Positions 18,135-27,755 of a stretch of DNA of 64,000 nucleotides are shown piece after piece. Location of the stretch: the NCBI RefSeq assembly GCF_003002095.1, contig NZ_PVZC01000009.1, positions 124,001-188,000 of the forward strand, given 5' to 3'. Source of the DNA: Allonocardiopsis opalescens (lineage in GTDB: Bacteria; Actinomycetota; Actinomycetes; Streptosporangiales; Streptosporangiaceae). The position numbers were made by a program, and so were the translations under genes. Below the pieces are notes generated by a model, which was not told the DNA's origin, searched no databases, and saw only the letters and a program-made list of their open reading frames with translations. Each line of letters starts with the position of its first letter. The first letter of the stretch is position 1.

Positions 18135-18175
18135 AGGGGCCCTCCGGGCGGCCTGGGCCGGCCCGGAGGGCCCCT
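18135..18175 (-). terminator. strong hairpin, probable terminator
   Basis: A perfect 15-bp stem (18135-18149 with 18161-18175) with an 11-nt loop lies downstream of the second LVIVD gene and upstream of the first on the minus strand. It could uncouple the two paralogues. Confidence 0.65.
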
Positions 18176-18218
18176 CGCTGGTCACGCTGGAGGCGCTTGG
18201 CCTCTCAGCAGCGGCGCG

Positions 18219-18304
18219 GTGTCACCACCGTCCGCGGTACCGCCTTCGGACGGTGTCACCACCGTCCGCAGTACCGCCTTCGGACGGTGTCACCACCGTC
18301 CGAA
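18219..18304. repeat. 34-bp tandem repeat at the 3' end of an LVIVD gene
   Basis: Two complete 34-bp copies (18219-18252 and 18253-18286) differ at one base and are followed by a partial third (18287-18304). The partial copy is the coding end of the LVIVD gene, covering its last codons and stop. Each copy contains the arms ACCGTCCG and CGGACGGT, so a small hairpin can form in the RNA. Confidence 0.85.
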
Positions 18305-19720
18305 GTGCTGCTGCGTCTGCGGCGTGAACTCGTCGAACCGGTAGCGCTGCGCGCCGGCCGTACGAGGGTCGCGGATGCGGAGCACGTCGAAGCCGCGGGC
18401 GATCTCGTTGGAGTAGATGTAGCCGTTGTAGTAGTACGTCGACCACGGTCCGCCGGACACCAGCCGCTCGTCGTTGACGGGGCCGCGGTCGAAGTAGGCG
18501 ATCTCCTCCGGGTTGGCGGAGTCGGTGAAGTCCCACACCGAGACGCCGCCCTGGTACCAGGCCTGCACCATGATGTCGCGGTCGGGCACCGGGATCAGCG
18601 AGCCGTTGTGCGCGACGCAGTTCTCCACGTCGGCCTGGTGGCGCGGGATCTTGTAGTAGCTCTGGAAGACGAGTTCGCGGTCGTCTCCCTCGCCCTCGAT
18701 GTGGTAGATGCCGTTGCCGCCCCGGTTCGGGCCCACCTCGGTGTTGCAGGTGGCCGCGCCGCCGCCGCCGAGTTCGTCCATGAAGACGAGCTTGTCGGCG
18801 TCGTTGCTGAACGTGGCGGAGTGCCAGAAGTAGAAGTTCTCGGTGTCGCGGACCTGGTCGATGACGTACGGTTCGAGCGGGTCGGAGATGTCGAGCAGGA
18901 GGCCGTCGCCCATGCAGGCGCCGGCCGCGATGTCCAGCTCGGCGTAGGCGGTGAAGTCGTGGCAGCCCGCCGTCTCGTACGAGTAGTTCCCGTCCGGGTT
19001 GCCCCCGTCGGGGAAGAAGTTCGGCTGCGCCGCCACGGCCGCGGTCTCGGGCGCGTCCACCGGCACCTCGATGATGGACACGAGGTCGTGCGGCGGCTCG
19101 CAGCCCGGAGCGCCGCGGCTGATGTCGTAGGACGAGACGTAGACGTAGTCGGTCTCGCCGTCGTCGCTCGGGATCACCGTGTGGGTGTGCGAACCGCACT
19201 GGGTGGCCACGGCCGCGACGTACTGCGGGTTGCGCTTGTCGGAGATGTCGAAGATCCGCACGCCCTCCCAGGCGGTCGCGCCGCCGGGAGCCCAGGCCGC
19301 ACTCGCGCAGGACTCGCTGTCGCGCGGGTAGTCCACCGAGAAGTACAGCAGGTCGCCGCTGACGGTCACGTCGCCCTGACCGCCCGGGCACAGCACCTGG
19401 CTGACCGTGCGGGGACGGCGCGGGTTGCGGATGTCGTAGATGGTGAAGCCGTTGTAGTTGCCGGCCACGGCGTAGTCGCCGGTGAAGGCGAGGTCGGAGT
19501 TGGTGGCCGTCAGCGGGTCGGCCTTCCCGAGACTGGCCAGCAGCGTGATGTTGGCGCTCTGCTCGATGTCGTCCCCGGGCGGGGTGTCGGCGGTGCTGGC
19601 CGAGCCGGGGACGGTCGCGACGGTGAACACCATGGCGAGGGCACTCAGCACCACGGCGGCGGCGCTTCCGGCGCGCCGCCGCAGGGACCGTCTTGAGGAC
19701 GGTGCTGAGGACGGTGGCAT
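18290..19720 (-). CDS. LVIVD-repeat secreted protein
   Basis: This encodes 476 residues from ATG 19720, with AGAGGAG 8 bases upstream. The signal peptide has a basic start, a hydrophobic core and an Ala-Ser-rich end (GSASTA), with no lipobox. The mature part is closely related along its length to the lipoprotein at 16580-18004. It keeps VCPGGQGDVT-like LCPGGQGDVT, GSHTHT, GCHDFT, ACMGDGLLLDIS, FWHSATF and VQAWYQGGVSVWDF. The pattern is of repeated propeller blades with conserved His residues. One paralogue is lipid-anchored and the other appears to be free, which suggests linked roles. The biochemical activity is unknown. Confidence 0.85.
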   Translation of the reverse strand: MPPSSAPSSRRSLRRRAGSAAAVVLSALAMVFTVATVPGSASTADTPPGDDIEQSANITLLASLGKADPLTATNSDLAFTGDYAVAGNYNGFTIYDIRNPRRPRTVSQVLCPGGQGDVTVSGDLLYFSVDYPRDSESCASAAWAPGGATAWEGVRIFDISDKRNPQYVAAVATQCGSHTHTVIPSDDGETDYVYVSSYDISRGAPGCEPPHDLVSIIEVPVDAPETAAVAAQPNFFPDGGNPDGNYSYETAGCHDFTAYAELDIAAGACMGDGLLLDISDPLEPYVIDQVRDTENFYFWHSATFSNDADKLVFMDELGGGGAATCNTEVGPNRGGNGIYHIEGEGDDRELVFQSYYKIPRHQADVENCVAHNGSLIPVPDRDIMVQAWYQGGVSVWDFTDSANPEEIAYFDRGPVNDERLVSGGPWSTYYYNGYIYSNEIARGFDVLRIRDPRTAGAQRYRFDEFTPQTQQHFGRW

Positions 19721-19769
19721 GCGGGTTCTCCTCTCAATCACGCACAGGACGTGAAATGAATGCGACGAT

Positions 19770-19785
19770 ACGGGTACGAACCCGT
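19770..19785. promoter_or_regulatory. palindrome in divergent LVIVD/DUF305 intergenic region
   Basis: ACGGGT-ACGA-ACCCGT (19770-19785) has perfect 6-bp arms. It sits about 50 bases upstream of the LVIVD start and may be an operator. The palindrome is what the sequence shows; the function is inferred. Confidence 0.3.
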
Positions 19786-19951
19786 TCTGACCAGACACCC
19801 GCTCCCCCGACCGGAGCGGTACCGGGACGTTGCCCCAGGTGACCTGCGGTATGTGACCGGGAATGGACGCGATGTGATCAATATGATCTGGACACCGCCG
19901 CCGTCCGCGGAGTAGAAGGTGGCAGCGGTGCGGACCTACGGAGGGAGCCGG

Positions 19952-20650
19952 GTGGGATCAGCTCGGACGGTGGCGGCGGTGGTGCTGGCGGCGCTCTGCC
20001 TGGGGGCCGCGGGATGCGCTGCCGAGGAACCGGACCCCGACGCCGTGCCGGTGCTCAACCCCGGCGCGCCCGGCGACAGCCCGCAGCCCGCCGACCCCGA
20101 GCGGATCGAGGAGCTGAACGACCCGATCCAGCACAACGAGGCCGACGTGGAGTACATGCGGGCGATGATCGCCCACCACGGCCAAGCGCTGGAGATGACC
20201 GCGCTCGTGCCCGACCGGGCCGAGGACGACGGCGTCGTGGCGATCGCCGAGCGGATCGAGGCGGCCCAGGGCCCCGAGATCGACGCCATGGACGCGTGGC
20301 TGGAGAACAATGTCTACCAGCACGCCCGCGCGAACCCCAACCACCGCAACTACTGCGGACTGGACGGCGCCGCCGACCACCACGGCAATACCGACTGCGA
20401 TCCCGTCGACCACTCCGCCATGCCGGGGATGATCACCCCGGAGCAGCTCGCCGATCTGGAGGCGGCCGAGGGCGCCGCCTTCGACGAGCTGTTCGTGCAG
20501 CTGATGATCGCCCACCACGAGGGGGCGATCGAGATGGCCCAGGACCTCCTGGTGGAGGGGCGCGACACCCAGGCCAGGCAGATGGCCGCCGACGTGGTCG
20601 CCGACCAGACCGCCGAGATCGCCCGGATGCACGAGCTGCCGGGCGGCTGA
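19952..20650 (+). CDS. DUF305 lipoprotein
   Basis: This encodes 232 residues. GTG 19952 is chosen because GGAGGGAG lies just upstream (19940-19947) and the signal becomes a standard lipoprotein type with lipobox GAAGC. GTG 19919 and 19928 are alternatives. The mature part is a helical DUF305 domain with its two His-pair motifs: MIAHHGQALEM and MIAHHEGAIEM. Members of this family such as CopM bind copper, so a periplasm-like metal-binding role is plausible. A short extra loop rich in His and Asp (ADHHGNTDCDPVDHS) separates the halves. The next gene is convergent, 16 bases away. Confidence 0.85.
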   Translation: MGSARTVAAVVLAALCLGAAGCAAEEPDPDAVPVLNPGAPGDSPQPADPERIEELNDPIQHNEADVEYMRAMIAHHGQALEMTALVPDRAEDDGVVAIAERIEAAQGPEIDAMDAWLENNVYQHARANPNHRNYCGLDGAADHHGNTDCDPVDHSAMPGMITPEQLADLEAAEGAAFDELFVQLMIAHHEGAIEMAQDLLVEGRDTQARQMAADVVADQTAEIARMHELPGG

Positions 20651-20666
20651 GCCGCGGCGGACCGCC

Positions 20667-21524
20667 TCAGAACAGCACCGACATGAAGGTGCCGACCTCG
20701 GTGAAGCCCACCCTGCGGTAGGTGGCGCGCGCCGCGGTGTTGTAGTCGTTGACGTAGAGGGTGACCACCGGCGCGATCGAGGTCTGCGCCGCGGCGACCA
20801 CGGCGGCCATGCCGTGCACCGAGTGGCGGCGGCCGCGCTGCTCGGGCCGCACCCACACGCCCTGCACCTGGCAGGCCTGCGGGGTGACCGCGCCGATCTC
20901 GGCCTTGAAGGTGACATCGCCGTCGTCGAAGCGGGCGAAGGAGCGGCCCTTCCTGATCAGCTCCTCCACCCGGGCCCGGTAGAGCGCGCCGCCGTCGCCG
21001 CCGCTGTCGGGGGCGACGCCGACCTCCTCGGTGAACATGGCGACGCAGGCGGGCAGCAGCACCGGCAGCTCGGTGGGCCGGACCCGGCGCACCCGCGGAT
21101 CGGCGGTGACCGCGGGCGCCGCGGAGATCGCCAGGACCGGCTGGCGGCCGCGCACCGCGCGGGCCGGCCCCCAGTACGGGCGGAGCAGCTCCCACATCGG
21201 CGCGACGGCGCGGACGTCGCCGACGATCGAGGAGCAGCGCCGGCCGCGCCAGCGGGCGTGCTCGGCGAAGAGCCGGACGGCGTCGGGCGTGGCCTGGATC
21301 GGGATCAGGTTGGCGCCCGCGTAGCAGAGCGAGACCAGGCGGTCGCCCTTCAGGAAGCCCCAGACCTCGCCGCCGAGCCGGTGGGGGTCCAGCCCGGCCG
21401 CACGGACCCGCGACGCGACGAAGACGTTCGCGATCGGGTCCTGGTCGAGGATGTCCAGGACACGGTCCAGGTCGTCCTCGGCCAGCACCCGCACCGGAGA
21501 GGTGCGCAGCACGACCATCACCAA
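20667..21524 (-). CDS. GNAT acetyltransferase with DUF4081-type N-terminal domain
   Basis: This encodes 285 residues. The C-terminal half has the GNAT fold: the QVQGVWVRPEQRGRRHS segment forms motif A for acetyl-CoA, and LYVNDYNTAARATYRRVGF is motif B. The first 110 residues form the DUF4081 domain seen in actinobacterial GNATs next to ispG. The substrate is unknown. It follows ispG by 92 bases on the same strand, as in many relatives. Confidence 0.85.
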   Translation of the reverse strand: MVMVVLRTSPVRVLAEDDLDRVLDILDQDPIANVFVASRVRAAGLDPHRLGGEVWGFLKGDRLVSLCYAGANLIPIQATPDAVRLFAEHARWRGRRCSSIVGDVRAVAPMWELLRPYWGPARAVRGRQPVLAISAAPAVTADPRVRRVRPTELPVLLPACVAMFTEEVGVAPDSGGDGGALYRARVEELIRKGRSFARFDDGDVTFKAEIGAVTPQACQVQGVWVRPEQRGRRHSVHGMAAVVAAAQTSIAPVVTLYVNDYNTAARATYRRVGFTEVGTFMSVLF

Positions 21525-21616
21525 CCATCGCGGCGGTGCGCGCCGGTCGTCGGCGCGCTGGTCACCTCAGCCTAAGCGACGGCGGGGGCGGGCGGCCCGG
21601 CGGCCGCGCCGCCGGC

Positions 21617-22768
21617 TCAGCCGACCGAGACGGTCGGCTCGCCGCTGGCGCCCTCGGCCTGCATCTGCTCGGCCAGCCGCATGGCCTCTTCGATCAGGGT
21701 TTCCACGATGCGCGACTCCGGCACCGTCTTGACGACCTCGCCCTTGACGAAGATCTGGCCCTTGCCGTTGCCGGAGGCGACGCCGAGGTCGGCGTCGCGC
21801 GCCTCGCCGGGGCCGTTCACCACGCAGCCCATGACGGCCACCCGCAGCGGCACCTCCAGGCCGTCCAGGCCGGCGGTGACCTCCTCGGCGAGGGTGTAGA
21901 CGTCGACCTGCGCGCGGCCGCAGGAGGGGCAGGAGACGATCTCCAGCCCGCGCTCGCGCAGCCCCAGCGACTCCAGGATGGCGTTGCCGACCTTGACCTC
22001 CTCGGCGGGCGGCGCGGACAGCGAGACGCGGATGGTGTCGCCGATGCCCTCGGCCAGCAGCGCGCCGAAGGCGACGGAGGACTTGATGGTGCCCTGGAAG
22101 GTGGGTCCCGCCTCGGTGACGCCGAGGTGCAGCGGGTAGTCGCAGGCCGCGGCGAGCTGCCGGTACGCCTTGATCATCACGACGGGGTCGTGGTGCTTGA
22201 CGGAGATCTTGATGTCGCGGAAGCCGTGCTCCTCGAAGAGCGAGCACTCCCACAGCGCCGACTCCACCAGCGCCTCGGGGGTGGCCTTGCCGTACTTCTC
22301 CAGCAGCCGCTGGTCCAGCGAGCCGGCGTTGACGCCGATCCGGATCGGGGTGCCGGCCGCCTGCGCGGCCCGGGCGATCTCGCCGACCTTGTCGTCGAAC
22401 TTCTTGATGTTGCCCGGGTTCACCCGCACGGCGGCGCAGCCGGCGTCGATGGCGGCGAAGACGTAGCGGGGCTGGAAGTGGATGTCGGCGATGACCGGGA
22501 TCTGCGACTTCTTCGCGATGATCGGCAGCGCGTCGGCGTCGTCCTTGCTGGGCACCGCGACCCGGACGATCTGGCAGCCCGAGGCGGTCAGCTCGGCGAT
22601 CTGCTGGAGGGTGGCGTTGATGTCAGAGGTCACGGTGGTGGTCATGGACTGCACCGAGACGGGCGCGTCGCCGCCCACGGGGACGTTCCCGACCATGATC
22701 TGCCGCGACTTGCGCCGCCGCGCGATCGGTTCCGGGCGCACACCCGGCATTCCCAGCTGGACAGTCAC
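21617..22768 (-). CDS. ispG: 4-hydroxy-3-methylbut-2-enyl diphosphate synthase
   Basis: This encodes 383 residues, the full length for the bacterial enzyme. It converts methylerythritol cyclodiphosphate to HMBPP in the MEP isoprenoid pathway, using a [4Fe-4S] cluster. The cluster Cys residues lie in SCPSCGR and GCVVNGPGE. The N-terminal TIM barrel is seen in [33 protein letters not shown] and [12 protein letters not shown] 22768 has GGAGGGAAG upstream. It sits in the run dxr-rseP-ispG-GNAT, although 237 bases without visible genes separate it from rseP. Confidence 0.97.
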   Translation of the reverse strand: MTVQLGMPGVRPEPIARRRKSRQIMVGNVPVGGDAPVSVQSMTTTVTSDINATLQQIAELTASGCQIVRVAVPSKDDADALPIIAKKSQIPVIADIHFQPRYVFAAIDAGCAAVRVNPGNIKKFDDKVGEIARAAQAAGTPIRIGVNAGSLDQRLLEKYGKATPEALVESALWECSLFEEHGFRDIKISVKHHDPVVMIKAYRQLAAACDYPLHLGVTEAGPTFQGTIKSSVAFGALLAEGIGDTIRVSLSAPPAEEVKVGNAILESLGLRERGLEIVSCPSCGRAQVDVYTLAEEVTAGLDGLEVPLRVAVMGCVVNGPGEARDADLGVASGNGKGQIFVKGEVVKTVPESRIVETLIEEAMRLAEQMQAEGASGEPTVSVG

Positions 22769-23005
22769 GATCTTCCCTCCACGTGTTCAACGGGGACTCA
22801 GGAGGTCACCGGCGGACGGCATGCCCATCGCGGTCGATCCGCGTCAACGGCACCATTTCGCGGGATACGGCCCAATCACGAAGCGTACCGGGTCGACCGG
22901 GCGCACCTGGCCGGTTCCAGCGAAGACGACGCTCAGCGGTCGCATGTCGTTCACCCACAGTCACCATTGGGATGACTTGCCGCATTCCGGACCGTCCACG
23001 AACCG

Positions 23006-24310
23006 CTACTGGACGAGCCGGATCGGGTTCACGATGTCGGCGACCAGCACCAGCAGCGAGAACGCGATGAACACGATCGCCACCACGTAGGCGACGGGCA
23101 TCAGCTTGGCCACGTCGAAGGGGCCGGGGTCGGGGCGGCGGAACAGCCGGGCCGTCCAGCGCCTGACCGACTCCCACAGCGCCCCGGCGATGTGGCCGCC
23201 GTCCATCGGCAGCAGCGGAATCATGTTGAACAGGAAGAGCGAGAGGTTGAACGCGGCCAGCAGGTTCACCATGATCAGCGCGCGGTCCAGCACCGGGATC
23301 TCCTGGGCCAGGATCTCGCCGCCGATCCGCGAGGCGCCCACGATGCCCACCGGCGACTCCAGGTCGCGCTCCTCGCCCTGGAAGGCGGCCCCCCACAGCC
23401 CGGGGATCCGCGAGGGCAGCTCGATCAGGGCGTCGAAGGTCATGCCGACGTATCCGGCCATCGTCTCGGCGGCGGCCGCCGGGGAGAGCCGGACGTAGTC
23501 GTAGGTCGGGACGATGCCGAGGAAGCCGGCCTCGACGTAGGAGCCCTCGACCGGGTTGCCGTACTCGTCGAGCTCGACCACCTGGTTGCTGATCAGCGAC
23601 GGGGTGAGGGTCAGCGTCTCGCCGCCGCGGACCACCTGCATCTCGGTGGGGCCGCTCAGGCCGCGGATCGCCTGCTGGAGGTCGGTCCAGCTCTCGATGG
23701 GCCGCCCGTCCATCGACACGATCCGGTCGCCCGGGCGCAGGCCCACCTCGGCCGCGGGGGTCGGCGGCGCGTCGTCCGGGCAGTCCTGGCCGGCCTCGGC
23801 CGCCGGCACGGCGCACTCGCTGACGACGCCGACCACGGTGGTCGGCCCGAACTGGCCGAAGCCCATCAGCACGACCGAGAAGAGGCCGATGGCCAGGATC
23901 AGGTTCATCACCGGCCCGGCCGCCATCACGATGACGCGCTTCCAGGGGCGGCGGGTGTAGAACAGCCGCTTCTCGTCGCCGGGCTCCAGGTCCTCGAAGG
24001 ACGCCTGCCTGGCGTCCTCGATCATCGCCCGCCACGGGGAGCTGCTGCGCTGCTTGAGCTTGCCGTCGTCGCCGGGCGGGATCATCCCGACCATGCGGAT
24101 GTAGCCGCCCATCGGGATGGCCTTGATGCCGTACTCGGTGTCGCCGCGCTTGGTGGACCACAGGGTCTTGCCGAAGCCGACCATGTACTGGGTCACCTTG
24201 ATGCCGAACAGCTTGGCGGTGGAGAGGTGGCCGAGCTCGTGCCAGGCGATCGAGAACAGCAGCCCGATCACGAAGATCACGATCCCCAGCGTGGTGAGCA
24301 CCGCTTCCAT
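23006..24310 (-). CDS. rseP: site-2 zinc metalloprotease RseP family
   Basis: This encodes 434 residues with the S2P layout. The first TM carries the HELGH zinc motif ([14 protein letters not shown], about residue 24). The central PDZ domain includes [20 protein letters not shown]. The later membrane segment has [13 protein letters not shown], which supplies the Asp ligand. The family cuts transmembrane anti-sigma factors and other single-pass proteins in the membrane. The ATG at 24310 lies 54 bases after dxr. Confidence 0.95.
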   Translation of the reverse strand: MEAVLTTLGIVIFVIGLLFSIAWHELGHLSTAKLFGIKVTQYMVGFGKTLWSTKRGDTEYGIKAIPMGGYIRMVGMIPPGDDGKLKQRSSSPWRAMIEDARQASFEDLEPGDEKRLFYTRRPWKRVIVMAAGPVMNLILAIGLFSVVLMGFGQFGPTTVVGVVSECAVPAAEAGQDCPDDAPPTPAAEVGLRPGDRIVSMDGRPIESWTDLQQAIRGLSGPTEMQVVRGGETLTLTPSLISNQVVELDEYGNPVEGSYVEAGFLGIVPTYDYVRLSPAAAAETMAGYVGMTFDALIELPSRIPGLWGAAFQGEERDLESPVGIVGASRIGGEILAQEIPVLDRALIMVNLLAAFNLSLFLFNMIPLLPMDGGHIAGALWESVRRWTARLFRRPDPGPFDVAKLMPVAYVVAIVFIAFSLLVLVADIVNPIRLVQ

Positions 24311-24364
24311 TGGTCCAGACCTCCGTGCCCGCAGGCGGCTTGCCGGGCGCTCCCGGCCGGCGGG

Positions 24365-25597
24365 TCAGCCCGTACGGCGCGCGATCTCCCCCGCGACCCG
24401 GCGCGCCCACGCGTCGGCGGCGAACACGTCGTCCAGGGTCGGCCGTCCAACGCCGGATTCCTGATGTTCCGACACTACCCGTGCGACGGTGTCCACGATG
24501 CCCGGGAAGCGCAGCCGCCCGGCGAGGAACTCCGCCACGCACACCTCGTTGGCGGCGTTGTACACGGCCGGGAAGGTGCCGCCGGCCGCGCCCACCTCGC
24601 GGGCGAGTTCGACGGCCGGGAAGGCGTCGTCGTCCAGCGGCAGGAACTCCCAGGTGTGGGCGAGGGTCCAGTCGACCGGGGAGGCGGCGCCCGGCACCCG
24701 GTCGGGCCAGGCCAGCGCGAGGGCGATCGGCAGCCGCATGTCGGGCGGGCTGGCCTGGGCCAGGGTGGAGCCGTCGACGAACTCGACCATGGAGTGCACC
24801 ACCGACTGGGGGTGCACCACGGCGTCGATGCGGTCGAAGGGGAGGTCGAAGAGCAGGTGCGCCTCGATGATCTCCAGGCCCTTGTTGACCAGGGTCGCGG
24901 AGTTCACCGTGATGACCGGGCCCATGGACCAGGTGGGGTGGTTCAGCGCCTGCTCGGCGGTGACCTCGGCCAGCTCGGCCCGGCTGCGGCCGCGGAAGGG
25001 CCCGCCGCTGGCGGTGACGACGAGCCGGCTGACCTCGCGTCCGGCCGCGCCCCGCAGGCACTGCGCCAGCGCGGAGTGCTCGGAGTCGACCGGCACGATC
25101 TGGCCGGGCGCGGCGGCGGCGCGCACCAGCGGGCCGCCGATGATCAGCGACTCCTTGTTGGCCAGCGCCAGCGTGCTCCCGGCGCCCAGCGCGCTCAGCG
25201 TGGACGACAGGCCCAGGGCGCCGGTGATGCCGTTCAGCACCACGTCGCAGGGCCGGGCCGCCAGCTCGGTCACGCCCTCGGGCCCGGCCAGCAGCTCGGG
25301 CGGGGCCAGGCCGGCCTCCTTGGCGGCGTCGGCCAGCGCACCGGACAGCTCGGCCGCGCGGCCGGCGTCGGCCACGGCGACCGCCGCGACGCCCAGCCGC
25401 ACCGCCTGCTCCACCAGCAGGTCGGGATTGCCGCCGCCCGCGGCCAGCCCCACCACCCGGAAGCGGTCCGGATTGCGCAGCACCACGTCGACGGCCTGCC
25501 GCCCGATCGAGCCGGTCGAACCGAGGAGCACGATGTCACGGCGGGCCGGGGCGGGGGGTTCGGGGTGCGGGTCTGCGGTGGGAGGCACGGCACCCAT
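24365..25597 (-). CDS. dxr: 1-deoxy-D-xylulose 5-phosphate reductoisomerase
   Basis: This encodes 410 residues. It makes 2-C-methylerythritol 4-phosphate in the MEP pathway with NADPH and a divalent metal ion. The NADPH motif [11 protein letters not shown] is near residue 28. NKESLIIGG and [11 protein letters not shown] carry active-site residues, and TASGGPFRG is the flexible loop. It starts a minus-strand run with rseP and ispG. The first 20 residues are a Pro-rich extension. It is divergent from the serine protease at 25712. Confidence 0.96.
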   Translation of the reverse strand: MGAVPPTADPHPEPPAPARRDIVLLGSTGSIGRQAVDVVLRNPDRFRVVGLAAGGGNPDLLVEQAVRLGVAAVAVADAGRAAELSGALADAAKEAGLAPPELLAGPEGVTELAARPCDVVLNGITGALGLSSTLSALGAGSTLALANKESLIIGGPLVRAAAAPGQIVPVDSEHSALAQCLRGAAGREVSRLVVTASGGPFRGRSRAELAEVTAEQALNHPTWSMGPVITVNSATLVNKGLEIIEAHLLFDLPFDRIDAVVHPQSVVHSMVEFVDGSTLAQASPPDMRLPIALALAWPDRVPGAASPVDWTLAHTWEFLPLDDDAFPAVELAREVGAAGGTFPAVYNAANEVCVAEFLAGRLRFPGIVDTVARVVSEHQESGVGRPTLDDVFAADAWARRVAGEIARRTG

Positions 25598-25697
25598 TGT
25601 GGCGGACCGGGCGGACCGCCGGGGCCCGGGCCGAGAGGCCCGCCCCGCAGGGCACCGACATTCACCCGAAGTAGCGGACCGGACGCACTCCGTAGGC

Positions 25698-25712
25698 CAT
25701 AATCAAGGCCCA
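25698..25712 (+). promoter_or_regulatory. possible promoter of a leaderless serine protease mRNA
   Basis: A CATAAT hexamer (25698-25703) ends 8 bases before the ATG at 25712, which would put transcription start at or near the ATG. No clear -35 element was found. No good ribosome-binding site lies between. Confidence 0.35.
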
Positions 25713-26779
25713 TGAATCCGCCCGTCCTGTCCACGCTGGTGGCGGGAGCCGCCAGCGCCGTGTTCGCGGTGACCGGCGCGCCCCTTCCGGTTTCCCCCGC
25801 CGCCTCCCCCGCGCCGTCCTCGTCCGCGGCCGCCGCCCCGGCCGCCGCGCCCGAGCGCGGCACCGGGCCGGCCGCCGCCGCGGCGGCCCCGCCCGAGGGC
25901 GCGGTCGTGCACAGCACCGGCGACGGCGGCGGCCCCGCGGACGTGCTGGCGTACTGGACGCCCGAGCGGATGGCCGAGGCGACCCCGCTCGACCTGGCCA
26001 CCGGGCTGACCGGCGGCGCCACGGACACGGTGCGCGGGCTGCTGGACTCCGAGCGGGAGCAGCAGGCCGAGGGCGCGGACGCCTCCCGCGTCCGCGAGCA
26101 GACCGACGGCTCGATCTGGCCGGGCGGCGGCCGGGTGACCAGGACCGTGGGCCGGGTCTTCCTCACCATCGCCGGGCGCGACTTCGTCTGCTCGGCGGCC
26201 GTGGTCGACGCCGCGAACCGCGACACGGTGATCACCGCCGGCCACTGCCTCAAGAACGGCCGGGGCGCCTGGGCCGACAACTGGACCTTCGTGCCCGGCT
26301 ACACCGACGGCCGCGAGCCCTACGGCAGCTACGTCGCCCGCGACATGGCCGTGCCGCGCGGCTGGGCCGAGCAGGCCGACGACGACTACGACTTCGGCTT
26401 CGCCGTGCTGCACCGCAGCGGGCGGCGGCACGTCGCCGACAGGGTCGGCTCGCACCCCCTGGCCTTCGAGCGGCCGGCCGGCGACCAGGTGTACGCCTTC
26501 GGCTATCCGTCCCGCCGGCCCTACAGCGGCGACGATCTCGTGTACTGCGCCGGGCGGAGCTTCCGCGACACCGCAGGCACCTCCGACTACGGGATGGGCT
26601 GCGCGATGACCTCGGGGTCCAGCGGCGGCCCGTGGTTCGCCGATTTCGACCCGGCCTCGGGTGAGGGCGTGATCATGTCGGTCGTCAGTTTCAAGTACAG
26701 CGACGATCCGCGCACCCAGTACGGCCCGTTCCTCGGCCCCGAGGCGCGCGAACTGCACGCCTATGCCGCGCGCCTCTGA
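25712..26779 (+). CDS. secreted trypsin-like serine protease
   Basis: This encodes 355 residues. A short signal-like N-terminus precedes a long Ala/Pro-rich stretch and a probable propeptide. The chymotrypsin-fold protease domain spans about 140-350. The triad is visible: His in TAGHC, Asp in DYDFGFAV and Ser in SGSSGGPW. A Cys pair flanks the His (FVCSAAV, GHC) and another is near the Ser (DYGMGCAM). The pattern resembles the V8-like/trypsin-like proteins common in Streptomyces relatives. It is probably exported and activated by cleavage. The gene is divergent from dxr. Confidence 0.85.
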   Translation: MNPPVLSTLVAGAASAVFAVTGAPLPVSPAASPAPSSSAAAAPAAAPERGTGPAAAAAAPPEGAVVHSTGDGGGPADVLAYWTPERMAEATPLDLATGLTGGATDTVRGLLDSEREQQAEGADASRVREQTDGSIWPGGGRVTRTVGRVFLTIAGRDFVCSAAVVDAANRDTVITAGHCLKNGRGAWADNWTFVPGYTDGREPYGSYVARDMAVPRGWAEQADDDYDFGFAVLHRSGRRHVADRVGSHPLAFERPAGDQVYAFGYPSRRPYSGDDLVYCAGRSFRDTAGTSDYGMGCAMTSGSSGGPWFADFDPASGEGVIMSVVSFKYSDDPRTQYGPFLGPEARELHAYAARL

Positions 26780-27014
26780 GACTGCCGCAAGCCGCCCGGC
26801 CGAACGCATCGCACACAATTCGGAAATTCCACCGGAAACCGGCTCTGACCAGCATGTTCGACACTCCACAGAATGACGCGTTGCCGATAATTTACCGGAC
26901 TACCGGACAATTTCACGCCCAGGTACTGGTCAGTGCGGGGCAAGGGTCTGATTGAATGGCGTCCGGGGATATAGCCAATCCGCTGTACCGTCCTAACTAC
27001 GGGGGGAACGGACG

Positions 27015-27278
27015 TTGAGCGGTCAAACCGTCATGCGCGAGATCAGTGAATCGGACATCGGCTACATCGTGGACGCGGACGACCTGACACCGGCCCAACT
27101 CGCCGGCGACGCCTGTGTGGTCTGCCATGTGCGCTGGCCTCGGCCGCGCCATCGAATCGGGTCGCTGCCCAACGGCCGGCCCGCCCGCGGCTGCGGAGAA
27201 TGCGCGGGCGCCATTTCGGACTATTTGCGGCGAAACGACGGAATTGTCGCGGTCGGTCGGCCGGTCGCCGTCTATTAG
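27015..27278 (+). CDS. small CxxC protein, probably zinc-binding
   Basis: This encodes 87 residues from TTG 27015, which has a G-rich site upstream; ATG 27033 is an alternative. Residues 34-66 carry CVVCHVRWP and GCGECAGA, a pair of CxxC motifs about 26 residues apart that could hold one zinc ion. The N-terminal part (ISESDIGYIVDADDL) looks helical. I do not recognise the family. It is monocistronic and followed by a strong 16-bp hairpin. Confidence 0.6.
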   Translation: MSGQTVMREISESDIGYIVDADDLTPAQLAGDACVVCHVRWPRPRHRIGSLPNGRPARGCGECAGAISDYLRRNDGIVAVGRPVAVY

Positions 27279-27307
27279 CGGCGGCCGCACCGCCGGTGCG
27301 CACAGGC

Positions 27308-27348
27308 GGACGTCCCGGGCTCTGGGGGGGTTAGAGCCCGGGACGTCC
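27308..27348 (+). terminator. terminator after CxxC protein gene
   Basis: A perfect 16-bp stem (27308-27323 with 27333-27348) has a G-rich 9-nt loop, and CTCTGT follows. It lies 30 bases after the stop at 27278. Confidence 0.8.
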
Positions 27349-27700
27349 CTCTGTACAGCACACCCGCTTCCGTAGGGGGAGGAGGATAGCGAGCGCGCCT
27401 TATCCGGATGATGTTGTGGGGCCGCCGGGTCGTCCGAGGGGCAGGGGACGCCGGGATCGGCTCGGCGCCGCCCTCCAGCGGCACCGTAAAAGTTCCAGTG
27501 CTCCCACCTTACGCGATGGCAACGTTGTCGCGCCACGCTGCATACAGAACCGGTTCCACGGAGTGCCCGGCGGCGGGCCGTGCGGCCGCAGGGCGAAGGC
27601 TCTGAGCTGCCATCCGGCATAAGCGGGCCGCCCAATTTGCGGAAAGAAATCTTTGCCCCGCAGGCATAAACGGCCGACCGGAGCGGTACTTCTTTACCCG
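27349..27700. other. gene-free stretch between two terminators
   Basis: No supported coding sequence is present; the short frames have no recognisable start site or protein pattern. The stretch lies between two strong 16-bp hairpins. It includes an AT-richer part near 27640-27665 with AAAGAAATCTTT, so a small RNA or promoter cannot be excluded. Confidence 0.45.
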
Positions 27701-27741
27701 ACGGCGAACGCGCTTCACCCCCCGAGAAGCGCGTTCGCCGT
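27701..27741. terminator. bidirectional terminator
   Basis: A perfect 16-bp stem (27701-27716 with 27726-27741) with a 9-nt loop is followed on the plus strand by CGTTTCGG. It lies 14 bases past the stop of the membrane protein at 27756 on the minus strand. Confidence 0.75.
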
Positions 27742-27755
27742 CGTTTCGGCCCGGC

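Noticed and set aside
23192-25702. Plus-strand frame of 836 codons
   Set aside because: It is the antisense of rseP and dxr, with no motif of its own.
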